The notes: generated by a model not told the origin, from the letters alone. A stretch of 64,000 nt of DNA from Isoetes taiwanensis (GCA_021234155.1 JAJEKV010000018.1:19443423-19507422), one strand, 5' to 3'. Counted from the stretch's first letter, positions 47,862 to 60,023 are shown. Made by a program: numbers and translations.

Positions 47862-48686
47862 ATTCTTTATTGATAATAAAACTTTCTAATATAGAGTTGA
47901 AATCTTAAAGTTACAATGTCTTAAATAACTATTGCAAAAAACAACTCAAAAGAGTAACTTCTGAATTCCATCTCCGATTTCAATGAATTTGATCTTATTG
48001 GAAAGATCTTATCCAAGATAATTTTTGAAATTGACGAGCCACAAAAAGTATATTACCATATTTGCCAAAATGCTCTTTGTTTTGGATGGCATGTTAAATA
48101 TTTTAGCAAAAAAGGGGCATTTTGGTAATTTTCCCTATTTTTAATCATATAAATTATGTTTCTAGTTTGAAAAAAAATATTTTGAACCATCGAATTGGAC
48201 GATGTCCACGTGAAATCATCAAATGATGAAGCAAGACTGGACGTTTGGACGAAGCTTAAACGTGTCTGCTGTAAAGACCAAGAAACAGATTGGCTAAGAA
48301 ACAAGAAAAGTTATTGGGAAGCATACTTGGGGGTGTGGAAAGTGTCAAACTTATAGACAATAGTGAGATCTTTCAAATAATAATAAAATCTTCTAAAATG
48401 AAGTTCAGCGACAATGTTTTAAATAAGTGTTGCAAAAAATAACTCAAGAGAGAATAACTTGTGAGATTGACTTATTTCATTTAAGATGAATTCTATTTTG
48501 ATAGAAAAATCTTATCTAAGACAACATTTAAACTTGATGGGCCAAAAAAAGTATATTACCATATTTACCGAGGTGCTCTTCGTTTTGGAGGGAAATTAAA
48601 TTATTTTAGCAAAAGTAAGGGGCACTTTGGTAATTTTCATATTCTTAATCATATAGATTATGTTTCTAATTTAAAAAAAAATAATT
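47862..48686. repeat. Pair of diverged direct repeats, about 320 bp each
   Basis: Copies at about 47862-48182 and 48360-48686 share AAAAAGTATATTACCATATT, a GCTCTT(T/C)GTTTTGGA block and ATTTTAGCAAAA, ending ATTATGTTTCTA. Spacing is about 495 bp. They could be two copies of one unknown interspersed repeat or the ends of a small element. Confidence 0.65.
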
Positions 48687-48899
48687 TTGTCTTATATATT
48701 TAAAAAGGGGCAAAATTCCCGTTTGTTTGTAATTATGACGAGTAGAGGCCGGCGGTTGATGCGAAACTCCTGGAGGAAATTCCTCCCTCCAATTTCTTCC
48801 AGGAAAATTCCCTCCAGAAAAATTTCCTTCCAAGAAAATTCCCAGATCGAACCAAGAAAGTAGAACACAATTTGAATTTTTTTCCAGGATTAGGAAAAC

Positions 48900-49034
48900 A
48901 TGCAATCTGGTGATTTTGAAACTGAATGTGGCGATCAGGAAAACATGCAATCCGGTGATTTTGAAATTGAATGTGGCGATCAGGAAAACATGCAATCTGG
49001 TGATTTTGAAACTGAATGTGGCAAACATCAGATG
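48900..49034 (+). repeat. Coding tandem repeat, 45-bp unit, three copies
   Basis: ATGCAATC(T/C)GGTGATTTTG starts at 48900, 48945 and 48990. The copies are nearly identical. Confidence 0.95.
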
Positions 49035-49410
49035 GCATCTAGTGAATTCAAAATTGTGAAGAGTAAACAACAGGTGGTATGCAGTAATTTCGAAAGTGGG
49101 AGAGATGAGAAAGGGAAAAAGAAGATGGCAGAGCATGATAGCGAAATTGAAAAGGGTAGTACATCCTCAAGGTATGTTACCAAAAAAATAAGGACCAGTG
49201 TGCAAAATGCTGTTACTGTTATGAGAAAAGAAGCTGAATCTCTGGCTCCTAATACACCAAGGTTTCACCAAAGTACAGGGATGTGAGGAAAAAAAGAAGT
49301 GAGGCAATCCAGTATCTTGACATTCCTCAGGTATTAAAGCTTTTGTCAAAGAAACTATTACATTTCAGTTTCTTTTTTGTTTTCATGTACATTTTCATGC
49401 ACATATGTGA

Positions 49411-49768
49411 ATTCCTCTACCAATTTTAGTTTACTTGCTTTGATGTAGCCTTTTCGGTCTGTTTGCTTACTGTATTATACATGTAAATGAGGTTTATGGG
49501 GTCATCTACTTGCTCTTGGAAGTATTTCATGTATATTATGTGATATATATGTAATATTGTAAGGATGCAAGATTAAATGTGCCAGAAGTGAACTCCTTTG
49601 CCAATCTTAGTTTACTTGCTTTGATGTAGCCTTTTCGGTCTGTTTTGCTTAATGTATTATACATGTAAATGAGGTTTATGGGGTCATCTACTTGCTCTTG
49701 GAAGTATTTCATGTATATTATGTGATATATATGTACATAGTGTAAGGATGTAGGATTAAATGTGCTAT
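49411..49768. repeat. Tandem duplication inside the copy 1 intron, period about 177 bp
   Basis: TTTACTTGCTTTGATGTAGC occurs near 49430 and 49607, and the copies stay almost identical through ATGTATATTATGTGATATAT. Being so alike, the duplication is young compared with the damaged gene around it. Confidence 0.9.
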
Positions 49769-51277
49769 AAATTGATACTATACATAATCTCTTAATGTAT
49801 ATGTCTTTTGAATATGTATAGATTCAATCAAATCTTTTATATGTACAACTGATATGTACTGGTATACATAGTATTTCTTACTTATGTACTGGATATGTAA
49901 GGTATTCAATGCACAGCCTTCTCCAACTTACCTATTTATGTGCAGGCTGAGCTGTATGAGCACTTTGTGGAGGAGAATCCAGATGCAGATGTTGGTATTA
50001 GAATGTTCGAATACCTGAAACCAAGTTGCATAAGGAAATTGAAGGAGAGAAACACTTGTTTGTTGTGTCAAGCATGAACAAGCGTAGAATTTCGAAAAAG
50101 CTTTTAACTCTATGAGGCTGAAGTTTCACATAAATTGCAATTGCAATTGTGATGTATGTGCTGTTGGTACACATGATGGGGTTTGTCGTGGGCACAAAGC
50201 TTACATTTTGTAATGTTAGCACTCTTTGGAGAGAAATGGTTTGCCAAAAAGAGGAAAGGGAAGAGTGGCACAATCTGAAGTGCATAAGGGGGGATTGTGA
50301 AAAATGTGGTAAGCAAAAGATTCCCTTATGTCCAAAAGAGACTGATCAGAATAATGAAGATGATGTTAAATGGCAGGCTTACTGTTATATGGACGAGAAG
50401 TCAAGGAAGGACACTTCTAGAAGACTAAGATTGGTGGAGAAGCAAACAGATGCTCCTTTCATGCTATCTGCCATGTTTGATCACATGAAAAAGTTTGTGC
50501 ATCACAACTTTGCAGCTCATTGGCAGAGCAAGGAATTTAGGAGAAGCATTCAGAGTCTAAGAGATGATTCTGTGATATCAGTAGTAGACTTTGCAGAAAA
50601 TTACACATTGCAGCCCTTCAAAGAAGTGCAGTCTGAACATTGGAATGCGGACCAGATCACTATTTTGGTACACATCACTCTCTTCAAGGTAAATGGTAAG
50701 TTGCAGAAGACTGTTCACTTATATGTTTCTGATGATAGAAGTCATGACACACATTTTGTACAAAGATGCATTTCAACTTCATCTTCATGGTTGAAAGAGA
50801 ATGGAGGATCTCACATGCGGTATCATCTCGTGGTGGTCGATGGTTGTGCCTTTGCTTTCGGTTCAAATCCGGAAGATCATTCTACTTCATATGCGGTACC
50901 ATTGTCAGCATGGCATTAGGTGGTACAATGGAATTTCTTCTGGATCAGGGGGCATGGGAAGGGGAACATGATGGAGAGGTCGCCAAGGCCAAGCAACTCT
51001 TGGCCGAGCAAAGAAGAGAGCATGTGATTGAAATAAAGGGTGCTCATGTTGCCCGTGTTGTTTTGAGAAACAAGAAATCTCAAGTTCAGTAGAGTGTATT
51101 GGGAAGTGAAGGAGGCCGAGATTGATGTGTCAAAGCCATTTGATGTGCAACCCTTCCCGGTGTCCAAAGTCGCAACTGTATCTTCCATAAGTCCGGAGGA
51201 CCCAACCTTACTGATGGTTAGACCACTATCTTGTTTTTGCAGTGCCTGCATAAACTTTGAATGGCAGGCATGTGAGT

Positions 51278-54164
51278 CTATTCAACACTGTGGAAAGTGG
51301 ACATTGAACAAGCTAGTCCCATGTGCACATGCTGAAGGTACAGGATTGGAATCAGAAACTGCAATATTTGCAAATGAGGTAGAGGAGTTACATGATGTGA
51401 TACAGTTTGGTGATAATTTTGCTTCTTTTGCTCTTCTTGGTAATGAGGAAGATGTGCCATACTATGTGCCATACCAGTTGTATATGTTCCTGTCTTACAT
51501 GATTCTTCAACCTTTTCGATTGTAGTTCCAACTAAGGCCATAGATCCACTAGTTTCCTCTGTTTCTGCGAATAATAAAATGTATGAACATGCAATAAATA
51601 AATGCAATAAGTAGTTTTTGACTTACCATTTAAAAACAGCATTTCAAGTTCGGTCTGATGATGTGGCATTGGCTTTAGAATTAGTACCTTATGCACCTTG
51701 TCTACAACTGTTTTCTTTGGAGTGTCGAAGACCTCTATAATAATATCTTTTTCCTTTAGAGTGTCAAAGACGGCTTCATTGTTCTCCTCGCTCGCTGGTT
51801 CCAGTACTACAAGATAACTCATTGTCAACAGCAGCATAAACATCGAGAAAATGTAGAAATTAAACTAATATGGACACACACCTGTGTTGCCACATTCAGC
51901 CCTTTGCTTCAGGAGCTCAATTTGTTGTGCATATGAAGCTACAATTGTAGCTTTGCTTGTGACAACTGTATCTGTTATTAAAATAATGAGCTCAATTTGC
52001 TTCCTTATAAAATCCAGCAAATTCATTTAAAACTAATTACTTACTTGATGTTCCTTTTCCTCCTCTCTCATGCTCGCTACAAATATGTTCAATGTGTTGG
52101 TGACCTAGATGTGGACGGGGTTGACTTATCATGCTTCCCTCCATAATAATCATCTACACAACTTGAAAAATCAAGTGTCTTTTGCAGGAGGATCTACTCT
52201 GTTCTTAAGATCATCACATCTGAGGTGAAATTGAAATACATATGAAGAGACCATAACCACATATCACATACCTTTCTCTGCTTTTTATACTACCCATGTC
52301 ACCTGCAAGAATGAAAGCATTACCAATAGTAACTAGATGACCCAAGAAATGTACAATCCAAAAAGCAATGTACAATCCAATTCCAAATGTACTCCATGTA
52401 TCCAGATTAGGAACTATGTACGTTTTATGTACCCACATCCAAATGTAGAAAGCTTCCTAGAAAAAGAATTCATAAATGCATTCCATGTAGTCAGATTAGA
52501 TATATTAGATATATGTATTTGGAGCCAAGTGTAGAAAAGCTTCTTGGAAAATTGTAATTGCATTAAAATGTATCATAGAGTACAAAGATGTATCAAAATG
52601 TCCCCAAGAGAAGACCACATGTTATACAAATGTACACACAGTGCACCTACTTATCCTATTTTCTTAGTACATAAAAGTAACTCCTCAATAATATCCGCAA
52701 CACTTGTACATCATGCACATTAATAATATGCATGTACTAACATGATATTTACACCAAACCTAAAAAGCAAAACGATCCAAGCCTACAAATCTTCACTTCA
52801 ACCTACATTTTAAAACCCAAATGTAATTAATATACTACGTAACAATTAATGCACAAACAATGCACAACTTCTAACTAATATCCATCTACCAATCTTACAC
52901 CGAACTAATAAAGAAAGACATGAAAGAAATCGATTATGCATGCTTACCTTTTCCAATCAGCCCTAATGCACGAGGTAGATTCACATCCCATGTGCAACCT
53001 GGTACCGCGCAGTTGTTCCTTGTGCTAGCAAGATAGGAGATACATAATAGGCAGTAAGGATGTCTGCAAGATGCCAATACCACTGGGGAGGAACCAAAAC
53101 ACGCTTGCAATTTTGTGCAGGATCGAAAATCAGCATTTGGTCAAGCCTGCAATCGAAACCAAAGAAAGAGGAGGAGGCTGCAAGCTAAGGACCGAGGAGT
53201 GATCTAAGAACTCCCTCAATTCCAAAATCTTTGTGTCCCCCTCCTCAATTGCTTTCTTTTTTGAAGACCTTAAATTAAGTTCAGAATCTAGCTGCCTCAA
53301 CTCAGATGCTTTTGCTTCCACTTCCTTGCTAAGCTCAGCTAGATCCCGCCCCCGCTTGCTCTTCTGCGCAATTCCTCCACCTTCCATTTTATGTGCTCAA
53401 ACTTCATAGCACTACAGTCACTTTCATCCATCTGCTGTTGAAATTCCTGCAACTCTGACATCAGATTCAAGTAATTAGTCTCGGCCTCATGGACTAGCTT
53501 AGAATATACTGCCCTTTCCCCTTCCCTATGCTTCAAAGTCTCATATAGCTGCAGTCTCGTCTCCTGTAAATTCTGCATCTCCTTACATATGCTTTCCTTC
53601 AAAGAGGATCTGCTCTCAAGAAATACATTCAAACTGTCCAGATCTTCTTTTTTTGTAGAAATTATCATAGGACTTGTGGCCCTTGGCATTGCTCGACTTA
53701 ACTTTTACAACTTCAGTCAAAACCTCGGATTCTTTGACCTTGCTTTTAGCTGTGGCTGTTTTTTTCACATCATCCCAATCAACTGATTCACCTTTTAAGT
53801 GTAAGGCAAATGCTCGAGCAAAATACTGATTGGAACATAGTGATTACGTACATCTTTCCTACCGAATGCAAACTTCGTACCACTTGAAAAATTCTGGTCT
53901 TCTTCCAACTTCACCAAATCATCCTTGTACCCGCACAGTAGGTTCCTTAGGTCCCCAAACTTACGTCACTAAAGAGTTGTATTCTGCAAATTTTTCCTTG
54001 AATTTCATATTCGCGGATCCCTTGCGAAAATATCATGGTCCTCACTTCGGTTCTCCTTGCTCTGACCGGGACTTCCAGACTTCAAATGTGTCCCCTTTGG
54101 AAGCCACAGGGAGATTTTCTGACCGATGCGAGGGGCAAGCACTCTTCTTTGGTGTCTTTGCCAT
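51278..54164 (-). CDS. Multi-exon coiled-coil gene on the minus strand, unrecognised, with indels
   Basis: The likely start is ATG at 54162-54164 (MAKTPKKSACPSHRSENLPV), with a 5'UTR exon ending at a CAAAG|GTACAA donor near 54307. A long coiled-coil region follows (about 53150-53800: KEDLDSLNVFLESRS, AELSKEVEAKASELRQLDSE). Next come exon 52948-53146 (VLVPPQWYWHLADILTAYYV) and a 31-nt microexon 52272-52302. The 3' part fits exactly as four exons, 52045-52153, 51882-51971, 51627-51806 and 51278-51564, all GT..AG and in phase (222 codons with stop). Upstream parts need several one-base corrections, one at a run of seven A near 53655. Either assembly indels or decay could cause this. No known domain was recognised. 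The last exon lies antisense to the transposase-like copy 1. Confidence 0.55.
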
Positions 54165-54571
54165 TGTCTATACCTCGCAATGCAACAACAAATGTCTTTT
54201 AATTGTCCTAAAGGTGCAACAATAATCTGAGCTTGCACATGTAAACAAAACCTAAAGTAATAAATTAAAAGCGAAAGAAGAAAACTAGGGAAGAAGACGA
54301 TTGTACCTTTGATTTGTTGAGAATGACCAAGCGACTTCGGAAGAGCGTGCTTTAGTCGCTTGCAAGAGATCGAGGTGCTGGATCGCAGGGTAAAAGCAGA
54401 GAGATCAAAGGACAAAGAAACAAGAACGGGGAAGAAAGAATTGGAGGGAATTTTTCATTGCCTATTTTCGGTCGAAAAAAAAACCAAAATTCACGGTAAT
54501 TATTATACATTTCTAAAAATGTATATGTATTAAAATGACCCAATATTTTATCACCCTAACGTGCTTTTACC

Positions 54572-54695
54572 CTGGACTTTGAATCCAATAGCCCGAGTTT
54601 AAATCTTGGTAGAACCTCCTTCGAGTAGTTTATGTAGAGACAATTTTAGAAAAGTCGAGTTGGTAATTTGCACAGGCTTGCATGCTTTTCAAAAA
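54572..54695 (+). tRNA. tRNA-Gln-like fragment (copy D) with shared 3' flank
   Basis: Only the anticodon arm onward is present (TGGACTTTGAATCC to AGAACCT, 54572-54617). The following 75 bp match the flank of copy C almost exactly, up to GCATGCTTTTCAAA. The copia integrase frame begins directly after. This looks like a copied segment joined to the broken end of the copia element. Confidence 0.6.
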
Positions 54696-57055
54696 AATTC
54701 TGCAAGTTGCATGGCATTGCACGGCAGCTAATATGCTCGTATAGTCCGCCGCAGAACGGAGTCTCGGAGAGAAAGAATCGTACAGTTCTGGATGCTACAA
54801 GAGCAATGCTTAAACATTCAGGTCTACCTAATTATTTGTGGGAAGAAGTAGTACAAACTGCAGTGTACATCCAAAATAGATTGCCCAATACTAGTATATG
54901 TAGAACACTTCCTGAAGAGCTTTGGAATCCTGATGTAAGTATTGATTTTTCTAAATTTAAGGCCTATGGATGCTTAGGTTATGCACATATATCCGAAGAA
55001 CACAGAAAGAAACTGATGACAGATCACAAACTGCTTTTTTAGTAGGTTATGATTTCGAGAGCAAAGCATTTCGAATGTTTGAGCCAAACACAAAATGAAT
55101 TTCATAAGTAGAGATGTCGTGTTTGAGGAATGTACACTTCACAGGCGATGCAGAGAAACCGAAAATAAAATATCCCATGATGATAAAGCAAATCTAAATT
55201 TCAATGATAATGTCGCTGTTTTTTATTATGATAGTGACGATAGCGAAGGGGAAGATAATGAGAGATCCCAACAAGAAGATGAAAGTACAGAAAAAGCACA
55301 GCAGCCACAATGTGGAAATGATGTACGTGAAAATGTAGAACCACAGGTCATTGGAAAAAGGAAAAGGAAGGGTGAAGCACAAAGGTTAATTGAGGAAGCA
55401 AAACAGGGTAATGGGGATTATGGCAGGGAGGTCACTGGAAGAAGTAAAAGATTACAACGAGAACAAGAAATCTTAAATATGTTAATAGTACTAGGTGACA
55501 TGCCACAGACATTTGAAGAAGCTATGGAGTCTGATAATAAAATAGAATGGAAGGAAGCTATGCTGGCTGAAATGAAATCCTTTGAAGAAAATAGAACATA
55601 TGAGCTTGTATCCAGACCACAAGGGAAAAACATAGTCGGATGTAAATGGATATACAGAATCAAAACAGCCCCAGATGATAAATCCAGAAGGTTTAGGGCG
55701 AGACTTGTTGCTCAAGGTTTTTCACAGAGAAGAGGGATTGATAAACATTTGTCCCCATAGTAAAATTAACAAGTATTAGACTTTTACCAGTACTTGCAAA
55801 TGCGAAAAACCTAGATGTACATCATATGGATGTATCTACAGCATTTCTGAATGCTAGACTTAAGGAAGAGATTTCATGAATCAGGCTCCAGGATTTGAGG
55901 AAGGTAGAAATAATGTTTGGAAGCTAAATCGAGTAGTCTATGGCTTAAGCCAGTTACCTAGACAGTATGGATGATTACTTGAAAATACAAGGTTTTTGTA
56001 AGCTTGAAACAGATGGAAATTTATACATGTACAGGGATGGAGAAGGTTATTGCATAATTGCACTTTACGTTGATGACTGCATTATGGCAGCCAACAATGT
56101 GCAATGCGTGAAATGTTGCAAAAACATATTGCAGAAGAAATTTAAAATGACAGACCTTAATGAGTTAAGGAATTTCTTAGGAATGGAAGTTAAGAGAGAC
56201 AAAGAGCAAGGCTTACTTTGTTTGAAACAAACCAAAAGTATCCATAGCTTGCTAAAGAACATCAATATGGCTGATTGCAAGCTTGCAAAGGCTCCCATTG
56301 TACTAGGGCAAAAGATATGAAAGGACCTTTATCCTAAATCAGTGGTAGAGGCAAAAGAACTAGAAAAAGTTCTATACAGATCGTTGATTGCTTGTTTAAT
56401 ATATTTAGCAAATGGTTCAAGGCCAGACATTACATATGCAGTAAATATGTTGAGTAGATTTTATAACAATTATGGGAGAGGTCACTGGATAGCAGCTATG
56501 CATGTACTAAAATATCTAAAAGGTACAGCAGATCATGGGTTAGTTTACAGATCTAAGAATTTGAAGCTAGATGCATTCACTGACTCAGACTGGCGAGGAT
56601 ATCTTTATACATGTCAATCAACCTCAGGATATGCTATGATGTTAGATGGAGTAGTTATTGAATGGAAGAGCAAGAAATAAACTGCCATAGCATTATCAAC
56701 TGCAGAGGCAGAATATGCAGTTGCAGCATTGGCAACAAAGGAAATAATATGGTTAAGAAGTTTATTAAAGGAGTTAGAAGACAAACAAGAAGGTGCTACA
56801 GTCCTATAATGTGATAACATGAGTTGCATTGTTCATACAAAAAATCATGTTTTGCATGAAAGAACAAAACATACGGAACTGCAAATGCATTTTATCAGGA
56901 ATATTGCAGAAAGAAAGATTGTACTAGTGGAATACATTCACACTGATCTTCAGCTTGCTGACATATTTACAAAGCCTCTAAGGAAAAGTAGATTCAATGA
57001 GCTAAGAAGAAAACTAGGTGTCACTGTATTAGATGTTAACAAAGATACAGGTTAA
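54696..57055 (+). pseudogene. Copia integrase C-terminal part, reverse transcriptase and RNase H
   Basis: The integrase part (54696-55042) has YSPPQNGVSERKNRT, with the third catalytic Glu of the DDE triad, and AYAHIS-type text (GYAHISEEHRKKL). The linker and RT start (55095-55760) include EWKEAMLAEMKSFEENRTYE and GCKWIYRIK. HHMDVSTAFLNA lies near 55820 and the catalytic YVDD at 56066-56077. RNase H shows TDSDWRGY, STAEAEYAV and HTDLQLADIFTKPL and ends at 57053-57055. Stops and frameshifts occur near 55040, 55750, 55880, 56320, 56680 and 56808, so no complete polyprotein is possible. Confidence 0.9.
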
Positions 57056-57182
57056 TGGGGGAGCACAAATGTCTGAACAGGTTTTGCCAAGATACAATGC
57101 TTCTATCAGTAATTTATCTCTTTACGGGTTGAAGTGCATCTAAGCTAAACAGAAGCAGAGAGATTAAGACATGATGGGGGAG

Positions 57183-57897
57183 TGTTGAGATCATGGAATG
57201 GTTCATGTTCATGTCTTAACCTAAAATACGTGGGACGTTAGGAGTTTATATAGACTATTGGTTCTAATGGTCTATATGGTTTGTTTTATGCTCAGATATG
57301 ATCGGGCCAGGTGTCAAATGCAAATAGAAACCCCCGTGACTGAGCATAGAAAAATTAGCAGGAGTCTGGCTCTACATAAAGTATGAGGCCTGAGCTATCG
57401 GATAACATAAATTCGGGATGACTAATGAACAGGCCGTGTTGAATGATCCGCCCTAAAGTTTGATAGCTTGTGTTTGGTAAAAACACTATTCATGCAATCG
57501 TAAAAGCATTGTTCATGCGACCATTACAATAAATTGTTTATTGCAGTTATATAGTGGTTGACATTATAACAAGGCTTAGTATTTGAAGAAATGTAATATC
57601 TTTGTGCAAGTAGATAGTGAAGAATAGAATAGAATAGAATAGAATAGAATAGAATAGAATAGAATAGAATAGAATAGAATAGAATAGAATAGAATAGAAT
57701 AGAATAGAATAGAATAGAATAGAATAGAATAGAATAGAATAGAATAGAATAGTGAGGAGAGAGGGCTTTATTTCACAATACTCTATCACCTTTATCGTGG
57801 CCTTTCAAAAAGGTAAAGCCCTCTTATATAAAAAGGTAACCTTTTAGATAATTGTTGACATCTTATAATAGTTTTTAGCCCTCAACATAAATAAACG
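57183..57897 (+). repeat. Copia 3' LTR, 715 bp
   Basis: It begins TGTTGAG right after the polypurine tract and ends CTCAACA, giving perfect 7-bp terminal inverted repeats. A microsatellite lies inside. The end at 57897 is inferred from these inverted ends because there is no second LTR to align. Confidence 0.7.
57621..57752. repeat. (AGAAT)n microsatellite inside the copia LTR
   Basis: About 26 perfect pentanucleotide units without interruption. Confidence 0.97.
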
Positions 57898-58799
57898 ATG
57901 CCCTACTCTTCTGTAGATATCTTTTTCTTATATTTTTAGATATACATCTTTTCTTCTTTATTTTTATGGGCTCTGAATCATCCCACGTACAAAAACATCT
58001 ATTTTTGAATAATTTTTGCCCCGCAACAAAAAAATTGTAAACACCATTTGTAAACGTAATCACTGCATCTTAGTAGGAACCAGAGGGAAAGAGATTAGAA
58101 AACTAAAAAGCAGAAAGAACTATAGTTGGACCATGCAAGCAAGTTTTGGAAGCTATTTTTGCAAACATATCCTTGGGAAATAAATTTGTACAATTATATA
58201 TCCAAACAAGAGTTCATGTTTCCAGCTTATGGGGAGGATTTGATACTTTAAATTTGCAATGGGCTTTTGCAATCATCTGAGGTTTACACATATATGCTTT
58301 TCTTGACAATCTTTAAGGACACCATAAAGCACAATTTCATTAAAATAGAAATTTCGTGATTCCAATTAGGGGCAAAATTGCTTTTTAGTCCTTTTTATGA
58401 CCAATTTTAGAGCTATTATGGCGCCATTATGTGTATTTGTGCATGTGAAGCGCCATTATTTGTCGCCATTAAAAACATGACAATGCAGAAAATACAGCTA
58501 GGAACAAGACTAATTTTATAACAAGCAAGATTTGCATATCCATAGGCAATTAGAGACATGATCAATCTATGAGTTCGATAAATTTATATAAAAAAATATT
58601 ATTTTTACATTTGAAGTACACATAATTTACAAGTCTTTCTTCGCTTATCAGGCTCCTCAATGCCAGCAATAGGATTAGATGGCCCTTCCAACATTGCTGA
58701 AGGGATCAAAATAAAATCACTTGGGAGAACATAGACTATATTGAAATTGGTAAGGATAAAAATGGCAAACCCAGAAAAAGAATTGAGCATCAATATTTA
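57898..58799. other. AT-rich spacer, no gene recognised
   Basis: No coding region is supported. The last part, from about 58740, may be the 5' coding remnant of transposase-like copy 2. Confidence 0.45.
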
Positions 58800-60023
58800 C
58801 AGACTTCACCCACCAGTTCTAAAGCAAAGGAGTTTGTGACACATAATTTTAGGTATAAATGGCAGCAAGCCATGTTTAGACAACTACTGAACATGTTTGC
58901 TGATGATACTATTGTATCAATGGTTGACACAAGAAATGATCATGGAAGAACATTTTTATATATCTGATGAAGAAAGCATGATTCTTTATTTGTGCAACAT
59001 TGTTTTCTCTTACACAATCATTGGATAGAAGAGAAGGAAATCACTTTGAAGAAGCATTATGCCTTCTTAGATGGTGCGGCCTCACAATTCAAAGGTAAAA
59101 AAACATTTTACTTTGATGCTAGATTCAAATCTTTAACAGGTTTAGACATGATGTGGAACTTTTGGTGCTCTGGCCACGGGAAGGGAGAACATGATGGTGC
59201 AGGAGCAGTAATAAAGAGGGCTTTGAGAGTAGCACAGTTGAAGGGCAGTAAGATGACCAATGCACACGAGGTGGTGGAATGGCTAAAGCAGTACATGTCA
59301 ACAGCAGCACCCACAACATATAAAAAGAAGATTCAAACTGTAAGTATAACTTTTTGGGAGGTTGAAATAGGACCAGTGGACAGAAAAAATCAGTGGGAAG
59401 CATGTCCTATTGAAGGATCTAGAAACCTTCATTGTTTCCATGGGTGTTCAAATCACATGACATATTTACAGGTCAGAAACCTCTCTTGCTTTTGCACAGA
59501 TTGTTTAGATTTGAATTGGGAATCTTGCCCCAATGCATCACATACTAAAAAGTTTGAACTAGTTATGATGCAACCCATCAAAGCTATTATTGAAGAAGAA
59601 GTACATGATGAAGGAGAAGAAGCATATATTGGCAGCACTGATTTATGTAGCATGCAAGTATCTATAGGTGATGTCTTTGCAGTTGCGGCCCCAAATAACA
59701 ATCACGAGAATGTGAAATTCTACCTTATCCTATGTACCAAAGCTAAGTACTTGGTGTTAGAAGACTTTGTAGATATGCAAGGGCAGAAGTTTGTGAAAGG
59801 GGATGAGGTCATAGAAGGGACATACTATGAGAAGTTGGTGAATTGTAAATCCAGCTACAAGTTTTATAGAGGAAATAAAGCAATTGTTTATGCCACTCAA
59901 GTTGCAAAGAACAAAGTCAGGTTGGTTCAAGCAAAGCACATTGTTAAGCGGGAAATGGTTTACACTCTAAGTGCCAAAGAAGAACAAGATATTCTAGAGA
60001 GGCTTCCCACGTTGTTGGAATAG
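58800..60023 (+). pseudogene. Transposase-like gene, copy 2 (DGAASQFK / GHGKGEHDG family)
   Basis: The 5' remnant (58800-58990) reads EFVTHNFRYKWQQAMFRQLL and VSMVD, aligning with copy 1 at KFVHHNFAAHWQSKEFRRSI and ISVVD. The FAENY...HWN segment that should follow is missing, so a deletion or shift removes part of the core. A 343-residue open frame (58992-60023) carries DGAASQFK at 59070-59093 and MWNFWCSGHGKGEHDGAGAV near 59154-59213. LSCFCTDCLDLNWESC follows near 59478-59525. A C-terminal barrel-like domain has VSIGDVFAVAAPNN, VKGDEVIEGTYYEKL and YRGNKAIVYA. Copy 1 shares the first two of these blocks in diverged form (VIQFGDNFASFALLGN). Confidence 0.65.

Larger units (their letters stand above)
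46829..48890. other. Non-coding region with two direct duplications
   Basis: No gene is recognised. It holds the 120-bp tandem pair at 46922-47163 and the diverged pair at 47862-48182 and 48360-48686. Confidence 0.5.
48891..51525 (+). pseudogene. Transposase-like gene, copy 1 (DFAENY / HWN / GEHDG family), frameshifted
   Basis: An N-terminal exon (about 48891-49330) encodes three 15-residue repeats (MQSGDFETECGDQEN) and a Lys-rich linker. A GT..AG intron (49331-49945) precedes AELYEHFVEENPDADVGI and LKERNTCLLC. The main frame (50149-50919) has a Cys-rich start, then KFVHHNFAAHWQ, VVDFAENY at 50584-50604, HWN at 50638-50646 and VVDGCA at 50836-50850. GEHDG is at 50961-50975 in the next frame. 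A C-terminal frame (51094-51525) has LSCFCSACINFEWQAC. The acidic motif order suggests an RNase H-fold DDE-type nuclease. At least three frame changes make it inactive. It is related to 58800-60023. Its 3' end overlaps a minus-strand gene. Confidence 0.65.
54696..57897 (+). mobile_element. 5'-truncated Ty1/copia retrotransposon with 3' LTR
   Basis: The copy starts inside the integrase (FCKLHGIARQLICSYSPPQN) and runs through RT and RNase H to a polypurine tract (GATGGGGGAG, 57173-57182) and a 3' LTR. No 5' LTR, gag or protease is in the window. The 5' end is fused to a tRNA-Gln-like fragment. Confidence 0.9.

Noticed and set aside
57547-57789. 80-residue minus-strand frame of repeated SILFY
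   Set aside because: It is the translation of the pentanucleotide microsatellite.
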